A DNA stretch of 14,312 nucleotides from Nitrosomonas sp. (GTDB lineage: Bacteria; Pseudomonadota; Gammaproteobacteria; Burkholderiales; Nitrosomonadaceae): positions 1 through 14,312 of the forward strand of contig JAOULU010000010.1 of assembly GCA_029881855.1 (NCBI GenBank). The letters run 5' to 3'. The notes below the pieces were generated by a model. It was not told the origin of the DNA and did not search any database. It saw nothing but the letters and a program-made list of their open reading frames with translations. A program made the position numbers and the translations under genes. Of this stretch, positions 1 to 7,833 are shown one piece after another. Each line of letters starts with the position of its first letter. Position 1 is the first letter of the stretch.

Positions 1-197
1 AATACTATACCGGCAAACACCCAAGTTACCCTTTATTATTTGACCCACAAACTGCTGGTGGATTATTGGCTGGTATTCCAGATGAACATACAAATCAATG
101 TCTACAAGCGCTAGAAAAAGCAGGCTATACTGCAACGCAAATTGGCACTGTCAATCAGTATGACCCAGAGGCTTTCGTCACACTGATAGACCGCTAA
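1..197 (+). CDS. selD: Selenide, water dikinase (selenophosphate synthetase), C-terminal 64 residues
   Basis: The 5' part lies outside the window. Reading in frame from base 3 gives 64 residues and a TAA at 195-197. The stretch LLFDPQTAGGLLAGIP is the signature of the SelD C-terminal domain, followed by the usual alanine-rich helix and an IG.V strand near the end. SelD makes selenophosphate from selenide and ATP in the cytoplasm, supplying both selenocysteine and 2-selenouridine synthesis. The active-site Cys/Sec region is N-terminal and cannot be seen. The stop is only 16 bases before a transporter operon that probably shares its transcript, and selU, a user of selenophosphate, lies downstream. 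Identity is secure from the motif. Confidence 0.93.
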   Translation, partial: YYTGKHPSYPLLFDPQTAGGLLAGIPDEHTNQCLQALEKAGYTATQIGTVNQYDPEAFVTLIDR

Positions 198-213
198 CTT
201 TAGCTCATCAAAA

Positions 214-1068
214 ATGTATAAAATAATCTTCATATTCATCGTAGCCGTTTTAGCAGCTGCACCCGTACAAGCTCAGTCACTTGTTTTTACGGCTATTCCA
301 GACAATGATGAAACTCGGCTTATCCAAAGATTTAGCAAAGTTGCTGATTATTTAAGTAGCAAACTCGGCATCACAGTAAAATATATTCCCGTTAAATCCT
401 ACCCAGCCGCTGTCACCGCATTTCGTCATAATCAAGTGCAATTAGCCTGGTTTGGTGGATTGACTGGCGTGCAAGCAAGACGCTTGACACCTGGCGCTAT
501 CGCAATTGCACAAGGTTATGAAGACACAAAATTTAAGAGTTATTTTATTGCTCACAGCAGCACCAACTTAACCCAATCGGAACACTTATCTAGCAAATTA
601 TCTGGTAAAACAATTATTTTTGGATCTAAAAGCTCTACTTCAGGCCGATTAATGCCTGAATTTTATATCCGAGAACAATTTAAAATTGCACCAGACCAAT
701 TTTTTTCTCGTATTGGTTTTAGTGGCAATCACTCACGCACGATTGCACTGGTCCAGAGTGGCGCTTATCAGGTTGGCGCAGTTAATTATCAGGTATGGGA
801 ACAAGAATTAGCCAACGGAAAGATTGATCGCTCAAAAGTTGATATCATCTGGGCAACCCCAGAATATCCAGATTATCATTGGACTGTAAGAGGAGATTTG
901 GACGCTCAATGGGGTGAAGGCTTCACATCTCGATTGCGCCAAACAATTTTAGATATCAATGACGCTGAAATTCTAGCTACATTCCCCCGCAGCAGTTTTG
1001 TCCCGGCGAATAATGAGGACTATCATATGATAGAAACCAGTGCCAGGATAATTGGGACACTTGATTAA
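214..1068 (+). CDS. Periplasmic substrate-binding protein of a PhnD-like ABC importer, probably for an oxidised selenium species
   Basis: This is a 284-residue protein with a signal peptide: a short basic start (MYK), a hydrophobic core at residues 4-17 and a likely cleavage after VQA at residue 20. The mature part has the type II binding-protein pattern of the PhnD/phosphonate-binding family, including the paired strand-helix near residues 24-50 and the AWFGGLTGVQA ligand loop at 78-88. It captures the substrate and delivers it to the permease. The gene follows selD after 16 bases, and its TAA overlaps the ATG of the ATPase gene by one base (TAATG). PhnD-like proteins beside selD are commonly annotated as putative selenate-binding proteins, and the context supports that here. 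The ligand is inferred; phosphonate or another oxyanion is not excluded. No clear Shine-Dalgarno sequence precedes the ATG. Confidence 0.8.
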   Translation: MYKIIFIFIVAVLAAAPVQAQSLVFTAIPDNDETRLIQRFSKVADYLSSKLGITVKYIPVKSYPAAVTAFRHNQVQLAWFGGLTGVQARRLTPGAIAIAQGYEDTKFKSYFIAHSSTNLTQSEHLSSKLSGKTIIFGSKSSTSGRLMPEFYIREQFKIAPDQFFSRIGFSGNHSRTIALVQSGAYQVGAVNYQVWEQELANGKIDRSKVDIIWATPEYPDYHWTVRGDLDAQWGEGFTSRLRQTILDINDAEILATFPRSSFVPANNEDYHMIETSARIIGTLD

Positions 1069-1769
1069 TGGCATTAGAAAAAGAACAAAACAATTTTTTA
1101 CTTGATCTGGACTGCAAAGGCATCAAATATGATGGGAAAACAGTACTGTCTCCGTTTCACTTAAAACTATTTGAAGGTCAACATGTTGCAATTCTTGGTG
1201 CCAGTGGCGCAGGAAAAACGACTCTACTCAAAGTGATTTTTGACCACCTCAACAACACCTCAAGAGATATTGCATTGATTCCACAGGAATTAGGGTTGGT
1301 AGAAAATTTAAGTGTGTACCATAATGTTTACATAGGGCAATTAGATCAATTCAGCACTGTTTCCAATCTTATCAATCTCATCATCCCCAGACCAAACGCA
1401 AGAAAAACCATTGCATCAATTCTAGATACATTATCCTTAAGTAATAAATTATTTGCTTCCTGCGGGGAGCTGTCAGGCGGACAACAGCAACGAGTTGCAA
1501 TAGCCCGCGCCATCTACCGGCAAGCAACCACGTTAATAGCCGACGAACCAGTAGCCAGTTTGGATCAAAACCAAGCTGAAATAGCACTAAATAAAATGAT
1601 TAACAATCATACAAACTGCATTTTGGCATTACATAATACGCAACAAGCATTAAGCTATTGCGATCGCATCATTGGAATTACCAATGGCGAAATAACACTC
1701 GATGCAGCGACCAGTCAGATCAGCCCTAAAGATCTAGAAGACGTCTATATGACGCTCAATGTTCAATAA
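1068..1769 (+). CDS. ABC importer ATPase (PhnC-like)
   Basis: This 233-residue cytoplasmic ATPase powers the importer encoded by its neighbours. All ABC motifs are intact: Walker A GASGAGKT at residues 44-51, Q-loop Gln at 73, signature LSGGQ at 135-139 followed by QQRVAIARA, Walker B TTLIADEP with the catalytic Glu at 160, and the switch His at 189. The length is typical for the family. The start overlaps the stop of the binding-protein gene, and its end overlaps the permease gene by 11 bases, so the three are probably translationally coupled in one operon with selD. The family is certain; the substrate is inferred from context. Confidence 0.9.
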   Translation: MALEKEQNNFLLDLDCKGIKYDGKTVLSPFHLKLFEGQHVAILGASGAGKTTLLKVIFDHLNNTSRDIALIPQELGLVENLSVYHNVYIGQLDQFSTVSNLINLIIPRPNARKTIASILDTLSLSNKLFASCGELSGGQQQRVAIARAIYRQATTLIADEPVASLDQNQAEIALNKMINNHTNCILALHNTQQALSYCDRIIGITNGEITLDAATSQISPKDLEDVYMTLNVQ

Positions 1770-3234
1770 ATTAATCCCACAAAATAAAACCACAAGAGTA
1801 ATCAGCGGCTTCGGTTTACTGGCTTTTTTACTGTGGATAATAAGTGACATTACGATCACTACCGCCACACCAGGCGCTGAATTTAAGCTAATGCTGGCAG
1901 GCTTACTGCACCCACAATGGCCACCACTTACAGAATTAGCACATGCAATCTTGCAAACAATCAGTTATGCCTTATTAGGTGTCACACTTGCAGCTACTGG
2001 CGGCTTTTTACTTTCTTTAATTTTTCACCTGAAAATCGTCCGAGTTGCCTGCGCCAGCTTACGTGCTGTACATGAATTATTCTGGGGATTGTTACTAATA
2101 CAATTATTTGGCTTACAGCCATTGACAGGCTTGCTGGCCATCGCTATCCCATACACGGGTATTCTCGCCAAGATCTATGCTGAAATTCGTCAAGAAGCGC
2201 ACCATCGCCACAAGCCACATCTTCCTCATAACTGCTCTGTGTTCAGCCGCTTCTTATATGCCGACTGGCCACTTATCAAGACAGACTTTACCAACTATAC
2301 TTTGTATCGATTTGAATGTGGCTTACGTAGCGGCACAATCCTTGGTTTCATTGGATTGCCTACCTTAGGCTTTCAACTTGAAAGTGCGTTTATGCAAGGC
2401 CATTATGCAGATGTCACAGGGTTGCTTTTCATTTTTTATGGGCTGATCGCAACCATCCATTGGTGGGGTCAATTTAAGTTCTGGCCCATCTATTTAAGCG
2501 CTGCAGTTTACTATCTTTGGCCTGATATTTCTTTTAGTAGCAGCGATCTTAACTGGTTACTTGAGCAGATAACACCAACACCATGGCGAGAAATAAATAA
2601 CAATTTCGGCAACTGGTTTTATCCAATTATTTCCGAACAACTCCTGCCAGGACTATGGAACACGCTAGTGACAGGGCAAATTGCTTTAGTACTGTCAGCA
2701 GGTCTAGCACTAATACTTTATCCATTATTATCAAATCATTTTGGCAATTCCACGACTCGTTTGATGGGAAATTTATCATTGGTTATTATGCGCTCAACTC
2801 CTGAATTAATATTGGGCTTTGCATTATTAATACTTTGGGGCCCATCATTACTGCCAGCCATTATCGCGCTGGCTATTCATAACGGCGCCATTATTGGTCA
2901 TTTAACAGGCCATCACAGCAATAACATACCGTTACGTCCTGATGCACCAAAAGGCATTAATAGATACAGCTATGAAATCACACCTCGTGTGTTTAATCAA
3001 TTTCTGATTTTTACATTTTACCGCTGGGAAGTCATCATGCGGGAGAGCGCATTACTGGGCATTCTTGGCTTACATACACTGGGATTTTTTATCGACAGCG
3101 CATTTGAAAGTTTTCGTCTGGATGTGGCACTAATACTCATTATTGCCAGTGCCGCACTTAATATTGGTGTCGATAGCGCAGGAAGAGTACTACGACAATA
3201 TTTACACTTACCTAAATACCGTGTTATTGGATAA
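1759..3234 (+). CDS. ABC importer permease with two fused PhnE-like domains
   Basis: The 491-residue product is a hydrophobic inner-membrane protein about twice the length of a single PhnE subunit. It is an internal duplication. The cytoplasmic coupling motif YTLYRFECGLRSGTILGF at residues 180-197 recurs as FTFYRWEVIMRESALLGI at 418-435, each followed by a GL.TLGF segment. Paired hydrophobic stretches such as LRAVHELFWGLLLIQLFG (101-118) and IMRSTPELILGFALLILWG (343-361) also match. The hydrophilic linker runs at about residues 255-290. One chain therefore probably supplies both halves of the membrane pore, so no second permease gene is needed. The ATG overlaps the ATPase gene by 11 bases. 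The 3' end faces selU with only 25 bases between, and no convincing terminator is seen there. Confidence 0.85.
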   Translation: MFNKLIPQNKTTRVISGFGLLAFLLWIISDITITTATPGAEFKLMLAGLLHPQWPPLTELAHAILQTISYALLGVTLAATGGFLLSLIFHLKIVRVACASLRAVHELFWGLLLIQLFGLQPLTGLLAIAIPYTGILAKIYAEIRQEAHHRHKPHLPHNCSVFSRFLYADWPLIKTDFTNYTLYRFECGLRSGTILGFIGLPTLGFQLESAFMQGHYADVTGLLFIFYGLIATIHWWGQFKFWPIYLSAAVYYLWPDISFSSSDLNWLLEQITPTPWREINNNFGNWFYPIISEQLLPGLWNTLVTGQIALVLSAGLALILYPLLSNHFGNSTTRLMGNLSLVIMRSTPELILGFALLILWGPSLLPAIIALAIHNGAIIGHLTGHHSNNIPLRPDAPKGINRYSYEITPRVFNQFLIFTFYRWEVIMRESALLGILGLHTLGFFIDSAFESFRLDVALILIIASAALNIGVDSAGRVLRQYLHLPKYRVIG

Positions 3235-3259
3235 TAATTCGGCTCTAACGACAACACCC

Positions 3260-4375
3260 TCATTCCATATCAAACTGCCGAGCCCATTCAAGTACTTCTG
3301 CATAACTGCCTCTAAACACAACCGATGTATTATTTTTCTTTATCTGATACGCATACATTGGATCATAGTATTCACTAAGTATTAACGTTATCCATGCTTC
3401 ATGAGCCTGCACATCACCTGTACTTAATTGCATTTTCAATGCCTTTGCTAGCAACTCATTTGCATGTCTGTGGCGCTCAAGACCCAAACGTTTTTGTATC
3501 CGCAGCAAACTTTCAATTAGATAATTACTAAAATTCTCAAAACCATTTTCAATATCTTCCGCCTCATAGGCCGCTAACATATCAATGATATATTCCTTCA
3601 AAACCCTCTGTACACGAAATTCTAAAGGCATTTCTACTACGGCCAATGGAGAAAGCCGCATAGCCTCATAAAATTTGGCTGGTATTCCAATCACACCAAT
3701 ACTGCAACTTTCATCTTCGACAAAAAGTGTCTTCTTATTACTGGTATACCGAGTTTTACGCAACAAATTAACCGCCAACATATGCTCAAAATTTGATTGT
3801 GAGGGCTGCTGATTAACCATGCGCCCAAAACTAGAACCCCGATGATTAGCATACTTTTCCAAATCAATACTGCAATTAATCTCATCGATTAAAAGTGTTT
3901 TAGCAACACCTGTTTTCCCGCCTATCCTGATCATAGGTACATTACGCGCAGCATTATCTATTATTGCCATAAGCGATCGTCTTAGCGCTTTATAACCACC
4001 TTCAATTAATGGCACATCGACACCAGCTTCACTCATCCACTGCTGGGCTAAGCGCGACCTCATACCGCCACGCCAACAGTACACATGCGTATTCGGTTTC
4101 TTTACGACATGTTCACACCATTGCTGAACGCGAGATGCTTTTAATTCTCCACCCACTAATTCATGTCCTAACTGAATCGCCGCCTGCTGACCTCGCTGTT
4201 TATAACAAGTGCCAACTAAATGGCGTTCATGATTATTTAAAATCGGTAAATTAACAGCATGAGGCATACAACCTTTAACAAATTCGGCTTCTGCCCGCAC
4301 ATCTAGAAAAGAGATATTCTGTAGGAGCAAATCATTAAAATAGTCAGCAGTTACCAGATAATCTGGCTTCACCAT
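3260..4375 (-). CDS. selU (mnmH, ybbB): tRNA 2-selenouridine synthase
   Basis: This is a 371-residue cytoplasmic enzyme that converts 2-thiouridine at the wobble position of certain tRNAs to 2-selenouridine through geranylation and selenophosphate. The N-terminal rhodanese domain (about residues 10-140) has the catalytic Cys at 100 in the family motif CWRGGMRS. A P-loop domain follows, then the conserved HRGSSFG (178-184) and QPSQ..FE (190-197) segments. The length matches E. coli MnmH. Oddly, the P-loop reads GGKTGVAKT (152-160), with Ala 158 where the family has Gly. The start ATG has a good Shine-Dalgarno (GTGAGG) about 6 bases upstream. It converges on the selD-transporter operon, whose product SelD makes its co-substrate. 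Confidence 0.95.
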   Translation of the reverse strand: MVKPDYLVTADYFNDLLLQNISFLDVRAEAEFVKGCMPHAVNLPILNNHERHLVGTCYKQRGQQAAIQLGHELVGGELKASRVQQWCEHVVKKPNTHVYCWRGGMRSRLAQQWMSEAGVDVPLIEGGYKALRRSLMAIIDNAARNVPMIRIGGKTGVAKTLLIDEINCSIDLEKYANHRGSSFGRMVNQQPSQSNFEHMLAVNLLRKTRYTSNKKTLFVEDESCSIGVIGIPAKFYEAMRLSPLAVVEMPLEFRVQRVLKEYIIDMLAAYEAEDIENGFENFSNYLIESLLRIQKRLGLERHRHANELLAKALKMQLSTGDVQAHEAWITLILSEYYDPMYAYQIKKNNTSVVFRGSYAEVLEWARQFDME

Positions 4376-4397
4376 AAAACCTCACAAATACAATAAA

Positions 4398-4409
4398 GCC
4401 AAAATTGGC
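4398..4409. repeat. Inverted repeat GCCAA-AA-TTGGC upstream of selU
   Basis: The two five-base arms are perfect and flank two bases, 23-34 bases ahead of the selU start codon. This would be a plausible operator position, but the element is short and may be chance. Confidence 0.25.
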
Positions 4410-4568
4410 AAAATATCGTTTCCAAACACCCTTAACCCTCTATATTTAATGCCTAAAAATTTAATTAGCCACACTGCACAGTTTTTTTATAAAGAAATCT
4501 AAGTAAACTTATAAAATGAGGTATGTTTCCGGTACAATTCTGAAATGATTTAAAGAAACAAAAAGCAT

Positions 4569-4588
4569 GTGTTGTTTTGCTGCAACAC
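4569..4588. repeat. Inverted repeat GTGTTG-(8)-CAACAC upstream of the sphingolipid promoter
   Basis: The perfect six-base arms are separated by eight bases and end 15 bases upstream of the TTGACA box. The spacing of the arm centres fits a site for a dimeric regulator. The role is inferred. Confidence 0.35.
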
Positions 4589-4603
4589 CCGATTAATATT
4601 GGC

Positions 4604-4630
4604 TTGACAGGGAAAAGCACCTTATATAAG
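4604..4630 (+). promoter_or_regulatory. Candidate sigma-70 promoter of the sphingolipid operon
   Basis: A perfect -35 box TTGACA lies at 4604-4609 and a -10 candidate TATAAG at 4625-4630, with a short 15-base spacer inside an AT-rich tract. The short spacer suggests a weak or activator-dependent promoter, if it is real. It lies about 180 bases ahead of aasR, giving a long leader. Confidence 0.45.
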
Positions 4631-4636
4631 CTGCGG

Positions 4637-4655
4637 TGTGGTCAAATATGACACA
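4637..4655. repeat. Imperfect inverted repeat at the predicted transcription start (candidate operator)
   Basis: TGTGGTCA and TGACACA flank four bases and match as inverted arms apart from one extra G. The element begins about 7 bases after the -10 candidate, where a repressor would block initiation. No regulator can be named. Confidence 0.3.
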
Positions 4656-4686
4656 CTTATTTTTATTATACTACATGAGAGATCGG

Positions 4687-4712
4687 CGTATTTTTCAGCC
4701 AGAAAAAATACG
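4687..4712 (+). promoter_or_regulatory. Leader hairpin in the aasR 5' region
   Basis: CGTATTTTTC (4687-4696) and GAAAAAATACG (4702-4712) pair with one extra A, around a five-base loop. It would form in the leader of the operon mRNA. A terminator or attenuator is possible, but no T-run follows the stem. Confidence 0.35.
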
Positions 4713-4796
4713 TTTAACGGTATTAATAAATATGAGCTGGCACGAATAACCAGAATTCCTTGCTTATAAGAGCAAGATGACGAGTACTATTACTTC

Positions 4797-4802
4797 GAGG
4801 GG
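4797..4802 (+). promoter_or_regulatory. Ribosome-binding site that fixes the TTG start of aasR
   Basis: GAGGGG stands 6 bases before the TTG at 4809-4811. It is the only strong Shine-Dalgarno sequence in the operon; the three downstream genes have poor ones, which suggests coupled translation. Confidence 0.6.
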
Positions 4803-4808
4803 AAGATC

Positions 4809-6635
4809 TTGAGTTCGACAATAACCAAGTTGAATGCTCCGCTAACGCAAACGTTTGATTCTCAATCTTCAGACGAATCACAAATAACGCCAACGCCGAC
4901 AAATAATGCGCTGACTCAACAGTTAACCGGTTTTGATACGTTAACAAGCGCTCTAGAATACGCTGCAGAAGGAACAACAGGATATAATTTTTATGACGCA
5001 AGGGGGAATTTACGCTCTGTTCTAGCCTATAGTACGCTCAGACAAAATGCGCGAATCTTGGCGCAGCGCTTATCCAGCTTTGATTTACCTCGTGGCGAAC
5101 GGGTAGCCATTATTGCCGACACATCACCTGAATTTATCGAGTTGTTTTTTGCCTGTCGTTATGCTGGCTTAGTGCCTTTTGCAATGCCTGTACCAGTGAA
5201 TCTGGGTAGCCATGCTATTTATGTTCAGCAACTTCGCGGCATGTTACTCAGTAGTCAAGCCAGTCTTGCCCTTGCAAATGTTGACTTTTTTAATTTTCTT
5301 TCAGAAGCAGCTGAAGAAACAGCGGGCTTAAAATGGATTGGCACACCGGGACAGCTTTCTGAGTTGCCAGCAAAGGATATTGAGTTCCAGAAAAACCATC
5401 CTGATGAAACAGCCTATTTACAATTTACCTCTGGAAGTACTCGCACACCTCGCGGCGTTGTCATTACCGAGCGTGCTTTAATGTGCAATCTTGAAGGTAT
5501 TGTATGCAATGGTTTAGAACTAAAACCTACTGATCGTTCCGCGTCCTGGCTGCCTTTCTACCATGACATGGGATTGGTTGGTTTAGTTTTAGCACCAATG
5601 ATTGGTCAAATTTCTGTCGATTATTTAGCCACCCGAGATTTTGCTGTTAGACCGCTACAATGGCTGCGCTTAATCAGTCGCAATCGCTGTACTGTGGCCT
5701 TTAGTCAACCTTTTGGATTGAAGCTGTGTACGCTGCGTGTAAGAGAATCTGATCTTAAAGATTTAGATCTAAGTTGTTGGCGTGCAGCTGGGATAGGGGC
5801 TGAAATGATTCGCCCTGAAACATTAAAAAGCTTTGCAGATAAATTCGCATCCGCTGGTTTTGATGAGAATGCCTTCTTACCTTGTTATGGACTCGCAGAA
5901 TCAACCCTTGCTGTTACCTTTTCTAAAATTGGTCAAGGATCAAAAAGTCTACAAGTTGATAGCAAAACCTTAATTGATAAAAGAACAGCCGTTCGTGTAC
6001 AAGCAGAGGGACGTAAATTCAATGAATTTGTTAACTGTGGACAACCCCTACCAGGGCATACTGTAAAAATCGTAGACGAAGAAGGTCAACAATTATCAGA
6101 ATTCATGGTTGGTAGCGTTCTAGTGCAAGGCGACAGTATAATGACTGGCTACTACAACAATCCTGAAGAAACCAACAAAGCACTTAAACCTGGTAACTGG
6201 CTAGATACTGGAGATATTGGTTTTCTGTTCGAAGGTGATCTGTATATTACAGGTCGTCGCACAGATGTCATTATTGTTAATGGTCGCAATATTCGCGCAC
6301 AAGACATAGAAGAACTGGCTGAACAACAAGCAGAAGTAAGGTCGCGTGAAGCATCTGCATTTGGTATTAATGATGCTGATGGTGCAACCACCATCGTTTT
6401 AGTCATTGAATGCAGATTAGCCTCTGTGACAGAAAGACAGTCATTAACAAGTCGTCTTCAACAGCTTGTGTATATGGCTTTTGGTGTTAACTGCGTTGTT
6501 GAGTTAGTACCGCCGCATACATTGCCACGGACTTCTTCTGGAAAATTATCACGTTTCGCAGCACGCCAGGGTTATATTCAGCGTACAAACTTAACCGATC
6601 AATTATCCGCAACAGCTGAATCTGGAGACAGATAA
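4809..6635 (+). CDS. aasR: Acyl-ACP synthetase / fatty acyl-AMP ligase of the sphingolipid operon (AasR-like)
   Basis: This 608-residue adenylate-forming enzyme activates a fatty acid with ATP and probably loads it on the ACP encoded two genes on. Visible motifs are the phosphate loop LQFTSGSTRTPRGV (204-217), YGLAESTLAV (360-369), LDTGD (465-469), TGRRTDVIIVNGRN (481-494) and the C-terminal catalytic Lys 579 in TSSGKLSR. The length and the SGSTR-PRGV loop are like bacterial fatty acyl-AMP ligases and unlike ordinary FadD. The start is TTG: an in-frame stop lies at 4767-4769, no other start codon lies between, and a strong GAGGGG (4797-4802) sits 6 bases upstream. The first 40 residues are polar and low in complexity. 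The stop is 6 bases before the next gene. The ACP as acceptor is inferred from the operon. Confidence 0.85.
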   Translation: MSSTITKLNAPLTQTFDSQSSDESQITPTPTNNALTQQLTGFDTLTSALEYAAEGTTGYNFYDARGNLRSVLAYSTLRQNARILAQRLSSFDLPRGERVAIIADTSPEFIELFFACRYAGLVPFAMPVPVNLGSHAIYVQQLRGMLLSSQASLALANVDFFNFLSEAAEETAGLKWIGTPGQLSELPAKDIEFQKNHPDETAYLQFTSGSTRTPRGVVITERALMCNLEGIVCNGLELKPTDRSASWLPFYHDMGLVGLVLAPMIGQISVDYLATRDFAVRPLQWLRLISRNRCTVAFSQPFGLKLCTLRVRESDLKDLDLSCWRAAGIGAEMIRPETLKSFADKFASAGFDENAFLPCYGLAESTLAVTFSKIGQGSKSLQVDSKTLIDKRTAVRVQAEGRKFNEFVNCGQPLPGHTVKIVDEEGQQLSEFMVGSVLVQGDSIMTGYYNNPEETNKALKPGNWLDTGDIGFLFEGDLYITGRRTDVIIVNGRNIRAQDIEELAEQQAEVRSREASAFGINDADGATTIVLVIECRLASVTERQSLTSRLQQLVYMAFGVNCVVELVPPHTLPRTSSGKLSRFAARQGYIQRTNLTDQLSATAESGDR

Positions 6636-6641
6636 TCAGAC

Positions 6642-7547
6642 ATGCCAAAATTAGTAGCAGTAACGGGAGCTACTGGTTTCATAGGTCATGCACTGATAAA
6701 CAAGCTGGTCAAAAATGGCTGGGCAGTACGTGCATTAACGAGGAAATCACGTACTGACAGCGATTCTGTCCAATGGATACACGGTGACCTAGAAGATTCC
6801 ACAGCATTACGTCAACTCGTCAAAGATACTTCAGCAGTTATCCATTGTGCAGGTGCAGTTAGAGGGCGATCCTATCAAGAATTTGAACACACCAATGTAG
6901 ATGGCACAAAAAATTTGTTGCGTGCAATCACCGAGCAAAATACAACCCCTAAATTCTTACTCATCTCTTCACTTGCGGCCCGGCAACCTGAATTGTCATG
7001 GTATGCTAAAAGCAAGTGTATGGCTGAACAACCTGTGATCGACAGTAACCTACCCTGGGCAGTCCTCCGCCCCACTGCTGTTTATGGCCCCGGAGACAAG
7101 GAACTCAAACCACTTTTCCAGGCAATGCATCGAGGCTTTCTCCCTGTTGTTGGAAAATTAAATAATCGATTTGGACTTATACATGTCAATGACCTTGTTG
7201 CAGCCATTCAAACATGGTTATCTACAGAACAAACTGTTAACGGAATTTTTGAAATTGATGATGGCTCACCGAATGGTTATAGTTTTAATTCCTTGGTGGA
7301 GCTGGCACAACAAGTATGGAAGAAACCTGTTCGTTGCATCACTATACCGAGTGTTTTAATAAGAAGTATCGCCTTGCTAAATTTATGCTTTGCTCACATT
7401 CTGCGTTACTCTCCCATGCTCACACCGGGAAAGGTTAATGAATTACAGCACGATAACTGGGTGTGCGATAATTCACCACTGATCAAAGCACTTCCTACAT
7501 GGCAACCCAGTATTCGTTTACATGATTCACTATCTCAAGTAATCTAG
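6642..7547 (+). CDS. cerR: NAD(P)-dependent epimerase/dehydratase-type reductase, probable ketoceramide reductase (CerR-like)
   Basis: This 301-residue extended short-chain dehydrogenase has an N-terminal Rossmann motif TGATGFIG (8-15), then D-L-E at 49-51, the N-V-x-G-T segment (85-89), the catalytic Ser pair at 109-110, and YAKSK with Tyr 121 and Lys 125. The family is broad and usually annotated only as NAD-dependent epimerase. The position between an acyl-ACP synthetase and acp-spt matches CerR of the Caulobacter ceramide operon, which reduces the keto group of the sphingoid product. The gene starts 6 bases after aasR and ends 32 bases before acp. Fold and cofactor class are clear; the substrate is inferred from the operon. 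Confidence 0.78.
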   Translation: MPKLVAVTGATGFIGHALINKLVKNGWAVRALTRKSRTDSDSVQWIHGDLEDSTALRQLVKDTSAVIHCAGAVRGRSYQEFEHTNVDGTKNLLRAITEQNTTPKFLLISSLAARQPELSWYAKSKCMAEQPVIDSNLPWAVLRPTAVYGPGDKELKPLFQAMHRGFLPVVGKLNNRFGLIHVNDLVAAIQTWLSTEQTVNGIFEIDDGSPNGYSFNSLVELAQQVWKKPVRCITIPSVLIRSIALLNLCFAHILRYSPMLTPGKVNELQHDNWVCDNSPLIKALPTWQPSIRLHDSLSQVI

Positions 7548-7579
7548 CACCTACTTCAACTTTTATCCTTAATTAATCT

Positions 7580-7831
7580 ATGACAGCAAGTGATTATGAT
7601 GAGACCATGCAACTGTTGTGTGATCGTCTAGGTAGTTTAGTCTCCTCAGACACCCCAATTACTCCAGAGAGCAATCTTATTGGTCAATTAGCTATTGACT
7701 CTATTAAACTTCTAAATCTCATTATGGAAATTGAAGATACATTTGATATTTCAGTACCTATTAATGCACTGGCTGATGTCCAGACCGTACGTGATCTGGT
7801 TGACTTAATACATAAGATTAAATCTGCCTAA
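7580..7831 (+). CDS. acpR: Dedicated acyl carrier protein (AcpR-like)
   Basis: This 83-residue acidic, helical protein has the phosphopantetheine attachment site in AIDSIKLLN (38-46), with Ser 41 after Asp 40. DSI replaces the DSL of housekeeping AcpP, as is usual for specialised ACPs. It should carry the acyl chain from the AasR-like synthetase to serine palmitoyltransferase. The gene lies 32 bases after cerR and 2 bases before spt. No Shine-Dalgarno is evident before the ATG. The family is certain; the partner assignment comes from context. Confidence 0.88.
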   Translation: MTASDYDETMQLLCDRLGSLVSSDTPITPESNLIGQLAIDSIKLLNLIMEIEDTFDISVPINALADVQTVRDLVDLIHKIKSA

Positions 7832-7833
7832 AC

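Larger units (their letters stand above)
4376..4808. promoter_or_regulatory. Gene-free divergent regulatory region between selU and the sphingolipid operon
   Basis: These 433 bases separate two divergently transcribed units and contain no convincing gene. The half near selU is very AT-rich. The half near aasR holds a promoter candidate and several inverted repeats, listed separately. A second -10-like TATACT occurs at 4667-4672 but has no good -35 element in position. Confidence 0.6.

Noticed and set aside
214..3234. A phosphonate uptake operon (phnCDE)
   Set aside because: The folds match, but no phosphonate-cleaving gene is present and the block is bracketed by selD and selU, so a selenium substrate fits better.
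4009..4254. An 81-codon plus-strand open frame inside selU
   Set aside because: It is antisense to the conserved rhodanese domain; no independent coding evidence.
4809..6635. FadD long-chain acyl-CoA ligase of beta-oxidation
   Set aside because: The SGSTR-PRGV loop, the length and the linked ACP favour an acyl-AMP ligase/acyl-ACP synthetase.
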